A model generated the notes under the pieces. That model was given only the letters and a program-made list of their open reading frames with translations, searched no databases and was not told the DNA's origin. DNA of 64,000 bases. It comes from Cupriavidus pauculus (lineage in GTDB: Bacteria; Pseudomonadota; Gammaproteobacteria; Burkholderiales; Burkholderiaceae). The stretch spans positions 88,270 to 152,269 of the forward strand of contig NZ_BPUO01000013.1 of the NCBI RefSeq assembly GCF_022179805.1, written 5' to 3'. Positions 34,813 through 42,681 of the stretch are shown here, in pieces (position 1 is the first letter of the stretch; each line of letters starts with the position of its first letter). The position numbers were made by a program, and so were the translations under genes.

Positions 34813-35793
34813 TCAGGGGGCGGCGAAATGATCGAACGAGGTGCCCTGGAACGCAAACGGGCTGCCGTCGCGGTCAACAATGCGCAGGCCGGCTTCCGAT
34901 GTGATCGAACCGACACGGGTGAGCGGCAGGCTCAGTTGCCGGCTGATGGCGGCGATGGCCTCGCGGTTGCCCGCGGGCGCCGTGAAGCAGAGTTCGTAGT
35001 CGTCGCCGCCGGCCAGCACGCATTCGCGCTGGAGATCCAGCGGCTGCGCGCCAAGGATTTCGGAACGCGGCAGGGCGTCGACGTCGAGAATCGCCCCGGC
35101 CGACGAACTGGCCAGGATATGGCCCAGGTCGCCGATCAGCCCATCGGAGATGTCCAGCGCCGCGTGGGCAACGCCGCGCAGCGCCATGCCCAGCGCCACG
35201 CGAGGCGTGGGAGTGTCCATGCGTGCGCGGATGACCGTGAAATCGGGTTCGGGCAGCAGCCATTCGCCCCGGCAGTCGCCCAGCGCCAGCCGTGCATCGC
35301 CCAGCGTGCCGGAAATCCAGATGTCGTCACCGGGACGCGCGGCATCGCGGCGCAGCGCCTGGCGCGGCGGTACGTCGCCAAACACGGTGATGGACAGCGT
35401 CAGCGGCCCCTTGGTGGTGTCGCCGCCAATCAGTTCGCAACCGTGGTCGTCGGCCAGCGCCAGCATGCCGCTTGCAAAGGCTTCGAGCCAGGCCGGATCG
35501 GCCTCGGGCAGGGCCAGCGCCAGCGTGAAGGCGCGCGGCTCGGCGCCCATCGCGGCAAGATCCGACAGATTGACGGCCAGTGCCTTGTGCCCCAGCGAAC
35601 GCGGCGGCACGTCCGGGAAAAAGTGACGCCCACTTACCAACATGTCCGTGCTGATGGCCAACTGGTGACCCGGCCGCGCCTCGATCAGCGCGCAGTCATC
35701 GCCAATGCCCAACGCTGCCTTGTGCACCGGGCGCGTGAAGAAGCGGCGAATCAGATCGAATTCGGAAAGCGATGCGGGGGTGGGATCGGACAT
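34813..35793 (-). CDS. thiL: Thiamine-monophosphate kinase ThiL
   Basis: 326 residues from the ATG at 35793 (MSDPTPASLSEFDLIRRFF); an in-frame ATG at 35808 would add five residues. GIGDDCALIE and the later LAVNLSDLAAMGAEPRAFTLALALP carry the Mg-ATP-binding acidic residues, and ALDISDGLIGDLGHIL the substrate-side Asp. It phosphorylates thiamine monophosphate to the active diphosphate. It heads the minus-strand thiL-pgpA-pncC group and is divergent from maeB. Confidence 0.94.
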   Translation of the reverse strand: MSDPTPASLSEFDLIRRFFTRPVHKAALGIGDDCALIEARPGHQLAISTDMLVSGRHFFPDVPPRSLGHKALAVNLSDLAAMGAEPRAFTLALALPEADPAWLEAFASGMLALADDHGCELIGGDTTKGPLTLSITVFGDVPPRQALRRDAARPGDDIWISGTLGDARLALGDCRGEWLLPEPDFTVIRARMDTPTPRVALGMALRGVAHAALDISDGLIGDLGHILASSSAGAILDVDALPRSEILGAQPLDLQRECVLAGGDDYELCFTAPAGNREAIAAISRQLSLPLTRVGSITSEAGLRIVDRDGSPFAFQGTSFDHFAAP

Positions 35794-35879
35794 GAGGTGC
35801 GGGGACATACCGGCTGGTCAAGCCCAGCGGCATGCGGCATATTGTACCGAAACGCAAAGCTGCCTCGCGCAAAACGCCC

Positions 35880-35902
35880 ATTGTGAAATAGTTTTTCACA
35901 AT
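35880..35902. promoter_or_regulatory. Candidate operator upstream of maeB
   Basis: Perfect 9-bp inverted repeat ATTGTGAAA-TAGTT-TTTCACAAT. Its spacing (TGTGA-N9-TCACA) excludes an ordinary CRP site. It covers the presumed -35 and most of the spacer of the maeB promoter, as expected for a repressor site. Confidence 0.6.
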
Positions 35903-35909
35903 ATAAAAT
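35881..35909 (+). promoter_or_regulatory. Candidate maeB promoter
   Basis: TTGTGA (35881-35886) and TAAAAT (35904-35909) are separated by 17 bases. It overlaps the inverted repeat and lies about 120 bases before the maeB start. Confidence 0.5.
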
Positions 35910-36026
35910 GCGCAGTCTTGCGTCTAAAACTTTCAAAGTCAGCAAGCGGAGACAGCGGGTTCGTGGAGCCGGCCCGTGCTCATCCATAGTGTTTTCATGC
36001 GGCTCCACCGATCGGAAGATGCGCAG

Positions 36027-38351
36027 ATGACAAGCCCTCAGCAGTCCCCGTCCCAAGACGATCTGAAACAGCAGCAGCGTGAGGCGCTGCGCAAGGCCGC
36101 ACTCGAATACCACGAGTTTCCGACCCCCGGAAAGATCTCCGTTACCCCGACCAAGCCGCTGTCGAACCAGCGTGACCTGGCCCTGGCGTATTCGCCGGGC
36201 GTGGCCGCCGCGTGCGAGGAAATCGTCGCCGACCAGGCCAATTCGTTCCGCTACACCGCGCGTGGCAACCTGGTGGCCGTGATCACCAACGGTACCGCCG
36301 TGCTGGGCCTGGGCGACATTGGTGCCGCGGCATCGAAGCCGGTGATGGAAGGCAAGGCTGGCCTGTTCAAGAAGTTTGCCGGCATCGACGTCTTCGACAT
36401 CGAAGTCGACGAGAAAGACCCCGAAAAGCTGGTGGACATCATCGCGTCGCTGGAGCCGACGTTCGGTGGTATCAACCTTGAAGACATCAAGGCGCCGGAA
36501 TGCTTCTACGTGGAGCGCAAGCTGCGCGAACGGATGAAGATTCCCGTCTTCCACGACGACCAGCACGGTACCGCCATCGTGGTGGGCGCCGCTGTGATCA
36601 ACGGTCTGAAGGTGGTGGGCAAGGACATCGCCAAGGTCAAGCTGGTAGCCTCGGGCGCCGGCGCGGCCGCGCTGGCCTGCCTGGACCTGCTGGTCGACAT
36701 GGGCCTGCCCATCGAGAACATCTGGGTAACGGACCTGGCCGGCGTGGTGTATGAAGGCCGTACCGAACTGATGGACCCGGAAAAGGCGCGCTTCTCGCAG
36801 AAGACCGACAAGCGCAAGCTGGCCGAAGTCATCGACGGCGCCGACATCTTCCTGGGCCTGTCCGCCGCCGGCGTGCTGAAGCCCGAGATGGTGGCCAAGA
36901 TGGCCGAGAAGCCGCTGGTGCTGGCGCTGGCCAACCCGAATCCGGAAATCATGCCGGAACTGGCCAAGGAAGTGCGTCCGGACGCCGTGATCGCCACGGG
37001 CCGTACCGACTACCCGAACCAGGTCAACAACGTTCTCTGCTTCCCGTTCATCTTCCGTGGCGCGCTCGATTGCGGCGCCACCACGATCACGCGTGAAATG
37101 GAAATTGCCGCGGCCAACGCCGTGGCGGAGCTGGCGCGCCAGGAACAGAGCGATATCGTGGCCTCGGCCTACGGCATCCAGGACCTGTCGTTCGGCCCCG
37201 AATACCTGATTCCGAAGCCGTTCGACCCGCGCCTGATCGTCAAGATCGCGCCGGCCGTGGCCGAAGCCGCCGCCAAGGCCGGCGTGGCCCGTCGTCCGAT
37301 CGAGGACATGGACGCGTACCGCCTGCAACTGCAGCAGTTCGTCTACCACTCGGGCACGCTGATGAAGCCGATCTATGCGGCCGCGCGCAAGGTGGAGATG
37401 GAAAAGAAGCGCATCGTCTTTGCCGAGGGCGAAGAAGAGCGGGTGCTGCGCGCCGTGCAGGTGATCGTCGACGAGAAGCTGGCCAACCCGATCCTGATCG
37501 GCCGCCCGGCAGTGCTGGCGCACCGCATCGAACGCTTCGGCCTGCGCCTGCGCATGGGCGTGGATTTCACGGTGGTGAATCCCGAGCACGACGATCGTTT
37601 CCGCGACTACTCCGACGCGTACTACCGCATGATGGCCCGTGAAGGCATCACGCAGCAGTATGCCAAGCTGGAAATGCGCCGCCGCACCACGCTGATCGGC
37701 GCCATGCTGGTCAAGAAGGGCGAAGCCGACGGCATGATCTGCGGCACGGTGAGCACCACGGCCGCGCACCTGCGCTACATCGACCAGGTGCTGGGCGGTA
37801 CCAACTGCGTCTACGCCGCGATGAACGGCCTGGTCCTGCCGGGTCGCCAGATCTTCCTGGTGGATACGCACGTCAACGTGGACCCGACTGCCGAGGAACT
37901 GGCCGAGATCACGCTCATGGCCGCCGAGGAACTGAAGCGTTTCGGCATCGAGCCCAAGGTTGGCCTGCTGTCGCATTCGAACTTCGGTACGTCGGAAGCG
38001 CCGTCGGCACGCAAGATGCGCGACACGCTGAAGCTGCTGCGCGAGCGCGCGCCGGAACTGGAAGTGGATGGCGAAATGCATGGCGACAGCGCGCTGGACG
38101 AAAAGCTGCGCGATTCGCTGGTGCCGGATGGCGCGCTCAAGGGCGAAGCCAACCTGCTGGTCTGCCCGAACATCGACGCGGCCAACATTTCGTACAACCT
38201 GCTCAAGGTCGCGGCCGGCAACAACGTGGCCATCGGCCCGATCCTGCTGGGCGTGAAGGCGCCGGTGCACATCCTGACGCCGTCGGCGACGGTGCGCCGT
38301 ATCGTCAACATGACGGCACTGGTGGTGGTGGACGCGGCCGCCAAGGCCTGA
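36027..38351 (+). CDS. maeB: NADP-dependent malic enzyme with phosphotransacetylase-like domain
   Basis: 774 residues from the ATG at 36027 (MTSPQQSPS). The malic enzyme half (residues 1-430) shows LALAYSPGVAAACEEI, VFHDDQHGTAIVVGAAVINGL and the nucleotide-binding LVASGAGAAALACLDLL. The C-terminal half from about residue 450 (KKRIVFAEGEEERVLRAVQ to the end) is a phosphotransacetylase-like domain, usually regulatory (acetyl-CoA inhibition) rather than catalytic. It converts malate to pyruvate and CO2. It is monocistronic, with an operator-like palindrome upstream and a terminator downstream. Confidence 0.96.
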   Translation: MTSPQQSPSQDDLKQQQREALRKAALEYHEFPTPGKISVTPTKPLSNQRDLALAYSPGVAAACEEIVADQANSFRYTARGNLVAVITNGTAVLGLGDIGAAASKPVMEGKAGLFKKFAGIDVFDIEVDEKDPEKLVDIIASLEPTFGGINLEDIKAPECFYVERKLRERMKIPVFHDDQHGTAIVVGAAVINGLKVVGKDIAKVKLVASGAGAAALACLDLLVDMGLPIENIWVTDLAGVVYEGRTELMDPEKARFSQKTDKRKLAEVIDGADIFLGLSAAGVLKPEMVAKMAEKPLVLALANPNPEIMPELAKEVRPDAVIATGRTDYPNQVNNVLCFPFIFRGALDCGATTITREMEIAAANAVAELARQEQSDIVASAYGIQDLSFGPEYLIPKPFDPRLIVKIAPAVAEAAAKAGVARRPIEDMDAYRLQLQQFVYHSGTLMKPIYAAARKVEMEKKRIVFAEGEEERVLRAVQVIVDEKLANPILIGRPAVLAHRIERFGLRLRMGVDFTVVNPEHDDRFRDYSDAYYRMMAREGITQQYAKLEMRRRTTLIGAMLVKKGEADGMICGTVSTTAAHLRYIDQVLGGTNCVYAAMNGLVLPGRQIFLVDTHVNVDPTAEELAEITLMAAEELKRFGIEPKVGLLSHSNFGTSEAPSARKMRDTLKLLRERAPELEVDGEMHGDSALDEKLRDSLVPDGALKGEANLLVCPNIDAANISYNLLKVAAGNNVAIGPILLGVKAPVHILTPSATVRRIVNMTALVVVDAAAKA

Positions 38352-38405
38352 TCCGACGAAAATCCAGGGCGGCGCTTTACTGGCCGCCAGGGTATGTGAT
38401 GCAAG

Positions 38406-38428
38406 AGCCGGGTACGCCCGGCTTTTTT
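38406..38428 (+). terminator. Intrinsic terminator after maeB
   Basis: Perfect 7-bp stem AGCCGGG / CCCGGCT with a TACG tetraloop, followed by six T, 55 bases past the maeB stop. Confidence 0.9.
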
Positions 38429-38588
38429 CATGTCCGTGTCAATAAGCCACCTGCACGGTTAGTATGCGCACACATATCAATAACATGTTGAAACAATTGA
38501 GGAAATCCGGGCGCCAACGGCGCAGGGATTGATTAATGGTGGACTTGCGCGTAACCTTACGCCTTTGAATGCGGACGCTCGCCTGGGC

Positions 38589-38641
38589 GTGCCGGCATGT
38601 GCGGGAATCCACAAAAGAGATCGACGCCGTGCCGGAATGAC
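38589..38641. repeat. Fragment resembling a dispersed proteobacterial repeat
   Basis: The stretch GTGCCGGCATGTGCGGGAAT followed after 30 bases by GTGCCGGAATGAC resembles the GTCATTCC...GCGGGAATCC inverted repeats scattered in many proteobacteria. The arms are imperfect. It underlies the most upstream possible start of the ribonuclease gene, which argues for a later start. Confidence 0.35.
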
Positions 38642-38677
38642 CCGCCATCCACTTTCGCCAACGATTCATTCACTATC

Positions 38678-39133
38678 GTGGGTTTCCGGATTTCACAAAG
38701 CCAGTCGCAGCGGCAGTCAACATGGCAGTCCCTGAGCCTGGCGCGAAGCCTGGGCCACGTATTGGCCGGCGCGGCGCTGTCGATGGCGCTGGTCTTGTCG
38801 CCGCCAGGCGCGATGGCAAGGCAGTCGCCCGATACCGTGGGGGTGGTGGGAACCATCCAGGCGGGGCAGTTGCCCAACGAGGCGCAGCAAACGCTGGACC
38901 TGATAGAAGGCGGTGGGCCGTTTCCGTACGGCAAGGATGGTTCGCGGTTCGGCAATTATGAACGCGCCCTGCCGCAGCAGCCGCGTGGGTATTACCGCGA
39001 ATACACCGTCAAGAACAGCAAGAGCCGGAATCGGGGAGCCAAGCGGATAGTTTGCGGTGGTGATCAACGCGCCGCGAACGACTGCTATTACACGGAAGAC
39101 CACTACAACAGTTTCAAACGGATAACCAAATGA
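38678..39133 (+). CDS. Secreted ribonuclease, barnase/RNase T1 superfamily
   Basis: About 151 residues from a GTG at 38678; an ATG at 38597 is in frame but lies in repeat-like DNA, so the start is uncertain. An N-terminal signal (HVLAGAALSMALVLSPPGAMA) suggests export. The C-terminal domain has the microbial RNase pattern: FPYGKDGSRFGNYERALP with the catalytic Glu, RGYYREYTVKNSKSRNRGAKRIVCGG with the Arg pair, and YYTEDHYNSFKRI with the catalytic His. Two Cys may form a disulfide. The stop overlaps the start of a barstar-like inhibitor gene, the usual protection against self-degradation. Confidence 0.85.
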   Translation: MGFRISQSQSQRQSTWQSLSLARSLGHVLAGAALSMALVLSPPGAMARQSPDTVGVVGTIQAGQLPNEAQQTLDLIEGGGPFPYGKDGSRFGNYERALPQQPRGYYREYTVKNSKSRNRGAKRIVCGGDQRAANDCYYTEDHYNSFKRITK

Positions 39134-39738
39134 TGACTGACATTTTCGGATTGGGCGACGCCCTAGCCGCCCGCGAGGAGCGCGGCGCCGGAGATGGCTG
39201 GCAACGGGCTCACCATCAGGCCCAGAACCTTTATGACAACGTGCTGATGATGCCGCGCCAGGATCTGACGCACCCACTTCCGCCCGCTTGTGCCCCTGTC
39301 ATGGCCACATGGGCTGACGAGGGTACCAACGAGGGAGCCATGAATCTGTTCAAGACGGTGCGCCCGAACATCGTCCAGTCGATCCGCGCGTTCCGCGTGC
39401 CCGAGCTGGCCCAGGCAGCCGCCGCGCTGAATCAGCATTTCCTCTATGCCAACTGCGCCGATTGCGCCAGCAAGGCCGAGGTGCTGGAGCGCATCGCCAC
39501 GGAGTTCACGTTCCCGAAGCATTTCGGCAAGAACTTTGATGCGTTGTCCGACTGCCTGACCGACATGATCCACAAGTCGGGTCCGCAGCCGGGATTCGTG
39601 ATCGTGCTGGAAGGCTTGCCGATTGCGCAGAAGTTCGACAAGGAAGGGCGCGAGGTGCTGCTGGACGTCTTCCGCGACGCCGCCGAGTTCTGGGGCGAGC
39701 GCAAGGTGCAGTTCCGGGTGTTCTACTCGTTCGCGTAA
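39130..39738 (+). CDS. Barstar-family ribonuclease inhibitor
   Basis: 202 residues from the ATG at 39130 that overlaps the ribonuclease stop (ATGATGA). The barstar domain is the last 130 residues, with KHFGKNFDALSDCLTDMI carrying the acidic helix that plugs the RNase active site, then FVIVLEGLPIAQKFD and VQFRVFYSFA. An alternative ATG at 39340 has a strong GAGGGAG site and would make the usual short barstar of 132 residues. The roughly 70-residue N-terminal extension (MTDIFGLGDALAAREERGAG...) is not typical; it may be real, or a leader for coupling. Confidence 0.88.
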   Translation: MMTDIFGLGDALAAREERGAGDGWQRAHHQAQNLYDNVLMMPRQDLTHPLPPACAPVMATWADEGTNEGAMNLFKTVRPNIVQSIRAFRVPELAQAAAALNQHFLYANCADCASKAEVLERIATEFTFPKHFGKNFDALSDCLTDMIHKSGPQPGFVIVLEGLPIAQKFDKEGREVLLDVFRDAAEFWGERKVQFRVFYSFA

Positions 39739-39765
39739 GCGCCCCTGAGCGTCAGGTATCCAATG

Positions 39766-39795
39766 AAAAAGCCCGCTGGTGTCAGCGGGCTTTTT
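39766..39795. terminator. Bidirectional intrinsic terminator
   Basis: Perfect 13-bp stem AAAAAGCCCGCTG / CAGCGGGCTTTTT with a 4-base loop between the convergent barstar and yidB genes. It has T-tracts on both strands. Confidence 0.92.
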
Positions 39796-39821
39796 GTTTG
39801 CCGGTCGTCCGTCGCCGCGCG

Positions 39822-40445
39822 TCAGGCGGCGGGTGGGACCTGGCCGTTCGGCGTCAGGCGGTCGATCAGTTCCGGCAGGCCCTCGCTGAGGCTGGCGGCC
39901 ACGTCGTCCGACGACATGCCGGTGGTTTCGGCCAGCGACTGCAGCGCGCCGGTGCCGCCCAGCGCCGAGGTCAGGTCGGTGGGGCTCACTGCCTGGTTGG
40001 TGCCCGTGCCGATCCAGGAGTCGACCTGCTGACCCAGGCCGGCCTGGCCCAGGATGTCGCGCAGCGCGCCAATCCCGCCCGATGCCGCGCCCATGGCCTG
40101 GGCCGATGCGCCGGCTTCGCCCTGTCCGCCGAGCAAGCCGCCCAGCAGCGATCCGAGGTCGAGCCCACCCGGCGCGGGGGCGCTGCCGCCGCCCAGCATT
40201 CCGCCGAGCATGCCGCCCAGGCCACCCAGCCCGCCCAGGCCACCGAGTCCGCCCAGCGGATTGTCGCCAGCATCGGCTGGCGCCACGCTGCCGTCGGCGC
40301 CCTGGCTCTTGTGGCGCATGGCAAGCATGGCCAGCAGCCCCAGCGCCATCATCAGCTTTGGATTGATGCCACCGGACTGGCCTTCCTGCTGCTGGCCGCC
40401 CATCTGGCCCAGCACGCCACCGAGTACGCTATCGAGTAGTCCCAT
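39822..40445 (-). CDS. YidB-family (DUF937) protein
   Basis: 207 residues from the ATG at 40445 (MGLLDSVLGGVLGQMGG). Residues 60-90 are a Gly-Leu repeat (NPLGGLGGLGGLGGLGGMLG), and the C-terminal 80 residues hold the YidB domain (LRDILGQAGLGQQVDSWIGTGTNQAVSPTDL and MSSDDVAASLSEGLPELIDRLTPNGQVP). A hydrophobic patch (LMMALGLLAMLAM) might touch the membrane. The family has no firmly known function. It lies just downstream of rsmE with 14 bases between, so the two are probably cotranscribed. Confidence 0.9.
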   Translation of the reverse strand: MGLLDSVLGGVLGQMGGQQQEGQSGGINPKLMMALGLLAMLAMRHKSQGADGSVAPADAGDNPLGGLGGLGGLGGLGGMLGGMLGGGSAPAPGGLDLGSLLGGLLGGQGEAGASAQAMGAASGGIGALRDILGQAGLGQQVDSWIGTGTNQAVSPTDLTSALGGTGALQSLAETTGMSSDDVAASLSEGLPELIDRLTPNGQVPPAA

Positions 40446-40459
40446 CTCAGACTCCTTTC

Positions 40460-41203
40460 TCAAAATCCGCCAAGGATGGCGTTCAGCGTCGCCAGGCAAG
40501 CCAGCCCGGCGGTTTCCGTACGCAGGATGCGCGGTCCCAATGACACCCCGATAAAACCGGCGCGCCGTGCGGCCTCTTCCTCATCGGGCGAAAGTCCGCC
40601 CTCCGGCCCGACCAGCAGCGTCACGCCCTGGGCGCGCCAGGTATCGCGATGTGCACTGGCAAGCTCGGGCAGCGAGCCCTCGGCACGCGGCGACAGCAGC
40701 AGCCGTGCCCCCGTGGCGGGCGCGGCCGCAAGCCATGCTTCAAAAGTAGCGACCGGCGCCAGCGACGGCAAGCGGTTACGGCCACATTGTTCGCATGCCG
40801 CCTCCACCAGCGCCTGCCAGTGCGCCTGGCGCTTCAGTGCCCGCTCGCCCGACAGACGGACTACCGAGCGGTTGGCCTGCAGCGGCTGGATGCCCGCCAC
40901 GCCAAGCTCCACGGCTTTTTCGATCAGCCAGTCCATCTTGTCGCCACCGGCCAGCCCCTGGGCCAGCGTGACGGCAAACGGCGTCTCGGCCTCGGCCGCG
41001 TCATGCGTGCCGATCCGTGCCACGGCTTGGCGCTTGCCGATCTCGGCCAGCGAGGCGGCGTAGCTGCCTCCCTGACCGTTGAACAGCGTGATGGCATCGC
41101 CGGGCGCCAGGCGCAGCACCTGCACGTGGCGCACGACGGTTTCGGGTAAATCCAGTACGGCATCGGCGGCCAGCGCCGCATCGACAAAGAATCTAGGGGG
41201 CAT
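40460..41203 (-). CDS. rsmE: 16S rRNA (uracil-1498-N3)-methyltransferase RsmE
   Basis: 247 residues starting MPPRFFVDAAL. The N-terminal PUA-like domain (VLRLAPGDAITLFNGQGGSY) precedes a SPOUT methyltransferase with LLVGPEGGLSPDEEEAA and the C-terminal knot GVSLGPRILRTETAGLACLATLNA. It methylates U1498 in the decoding site. The start ATG overlaps the stop of the upstream VOC gene by one base (TGATG). Confidence 0.95.
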   Translation of the reverse strand: MPPRFFVDAALAADAVLDLPETVVRHVQVLRLAPGDAITLFNGQGGSYAASLAEIGKRQAVARIGTHDAAEAETPFAVTLAQGLAGGDKMDWLIEKAVELGVAGIQPLQANRSVVRLSGERALKRQAHWQALVEAACEQCGRNRLPSLAPVATFEAWLAAAPATGARLLLSPRAEGSLPELASAHRDTWRAQGVTLLVGPEGGLSPDEEEAARRAGFIGVSLGPRILRTETAGLACLATLNAILGGF

Positions 41204-41637
41204 CAGGGGTTGGGTTTGGCGTCGGGGGTCTTGGCCAGCGTTGTGGCAAAGCCCCATCGGTATCCATCGGGATCTTCGACCATGCAGTACCTGTCGCCCC
41301 AGAACTGGTCGGCGGGCGCGGTGACGCTGCCGGCGCCGGCAGCGATGGCCTGGGCGTACAGCGCATCGACATCGTCGCAATACACGTAGAAGGTCTGCGG
41401 CGCCTCGACACCCAGCGAGCGGGGCGTGCGGGCGGTGCTGCCCCACGCGCCCTCGGGGGCGAACATGATGACGAGCTGGCCGCGATAGTGCATCTCGGCG
41501 TGGGTGGGCACGCCGTTTTCATCGACGACATGACCGGCTTCGAAGCCGAATGCCCGCTGATAGAAATCAAGGGCGGCGCGACCGCTGGCGACCGTGAGAT
41601 AGGGCGTCAGCCAGGGCGTGTTGGGCGGTCTGGACAT
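41203..41637 (-). CDS. VOC-family (glyoxalase-like) protein
   Basis: 144 residues from the ATG at 41637 (MSRPPNTPWLTPYLTV). Two beta-alpha-beta modules carry the vicinal-oxygen-chelate fold: ALDFYQRAFGFE and DVDALYAQAIAAGAGSVTAPADQFWGDRYCMVEDPDGYRWGFA. It resembles PhnB-like or bleomycin-resistance-type proteins; metal ligands are uncertain and no substrate can be given. It is translationally coupled to rsmE. Confidence 0.9.
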   Translation of the reverse strand: MSRPPNTPWLTPYLTVASGRAALDFYQRAFGFEAGHVVDENGVPTHAEMHYRGQLVIMFAPEGAWGSTARTPRSLGVEAPQTFYVYCDDVDALYAQAIAAGAGSVTAPADQFWGDRYCMVEDPDGYRWGFATTLAKTPDAKPNP

Positions 41638-41706
41638 GAAGGGTCTCCCGGATGGCACAAAGGCCCCCGCCGTCCGGTCAGGGCGGCGGCAGGGCGTTTG
41701 TGCATG

Positions 41707-42681
41707 TTACGCGGGACGGCCAGCGCTGTCGAAGATCGCCTGCAGATGCAGCGGATGATTGAACAGGGCCGCGTGCAATCCGGCGTGGTAGGCGCGCAGC
41801 GCCGTGTCGAGCTTCCACTGCCGCAGCCGTGCCTCGATGCGTTCGGACGGATGGGCGGCGATGTCGAGCGTGTCACTGGCCAGCGCGATGCCCCACTGCG
41901 CACCATACGCCGGTACGAAGGTGGTCAGCGGCGCCACGTGGCGGAAGACCTGGCGCAGGCGCAATAGCAGCAGGCGCGCACTGTCCGGCCGATGCCAGGG
42001 TGGGCCAAGATGCAGTGACATCGCCCCGCCAGCGGCCAGGCAACGTCGTGCGGTATGCAGGCCGTGCGGCGAAAACAATGCGGCCGCCGGGCTGCCGTCA
42101 TCGGCTTCGGTCAGGTCGTAGACGATCAGGTCGAACTGGCGTCCGGCCCGTGCAAAGGCTTCCATGAGCCCCAGCCCGTCGCCGATGGCCAGGTGCAGGC
42201 GCGGGTCGCCGGGCTCGTCGAGCGATCCCCGGTGGATGCCGCGCAGCCATTCGCGCGATAGCCGCACCACCTCGGCGTCCAGCTCGGCCACTACCACTTC
42301 CCGCATCGTGGGAATTCGCAGCAGTTCGAAGGCCGATCCACCGTCGCCGCCACCTACGACCAGTGCGCTACGTGGCGAACCGTGCACTGCGGCCATCGGC
42401 ACCGTCATCAGCTCGTGCTGGATGAAGGCGTCGGCTTCAGTGCTCATCACGCGGCCATCGAGCCGGAAAATCCGGCCAAACTGCGCGTTCTCGCCAATTT
42501 CGACCTGCTGGTGCGGCGTGCGTGCGGCCGCCAGCACGGAGATGTCGCCCAGCGTCACGCCGGCGCCGGGCGCCAGCCATTCGGTCCAGGTCTGACAACC
42601 CCTTCGAGGCGCCTCCGGGCGTCCGGAAATGCTGCCTGCTTCTGCTAAAATTGCGGTTTTCCCGCCGTCAGGTTCCCGCAT
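41707..42681 (-). CDS. speE: Spermidine synthase-like methyltransferase-fold protein
   Basis: 324 residues if started at the ATG at 42681, whose complement shares CATG with the divergent tktA start. This is odd, and a GTG at 42558 would give 283 residues but loses WTEWLAPG, which looks conserved. Motifs are LVVGGGDGGSAFELL (SAM-like loop), VVAELDAEVVRLSREWL and DLIVYDLTEADDGSPAAALFSPHGL. It probably transfers aminopropyl groups to a polyamine. The start remains unresolved. Confidence 0.78.
   Translation of the reverse strand: MREPDGGKTAILAEAGSISGRPEAPRRGCQTWTEWLAPGAGVTLGDISVLAAARTPHQQVEIGENAQFGRIFRLDGRVMSTEADAFIQHELMTVPMAAVHGSPRSALVVGGGDGGSAFELLRIPTMREVVVAELDAEVVRLSREWLRGIHRGSLDEPGDPRLHLAIGDGLGLMEAFARAGRQFDLIVYDLTEADDGSPAAALFSPHGLHTARRCLAAGGAMSLHLGPPWHRPDSARLLLLRLRQVFRHVAPLTTFVPAYGAQWGIALASDTLDIAAHPSERIEARLRQWKLDTALRAYHAGLHAALFNHPLHLQAIFDSAGRPA
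42643..42651 (+). promoter_or_regulatory. Extended -10 element for tktA
   Basis: TGCTAAAAT matches the extended -10 pattern TGnTATAAT with one mismatch. It lies 29 bases before the tktA ATG. No good -35 is seen at the right distance. Confidence 0.45.

Noticed and set aside
35880..35902. CRP site upstream of maeB
   Set aside because: Half-sites are separated by nine bases, not the six of CRP sites.
38597..38677. ATG at 38597 as the ribonuclease start
   Set aside because: The extra 27 codons fall in repeat-like DNA and put the signal peptide too far from the N-terminus; kept only as an alternative.
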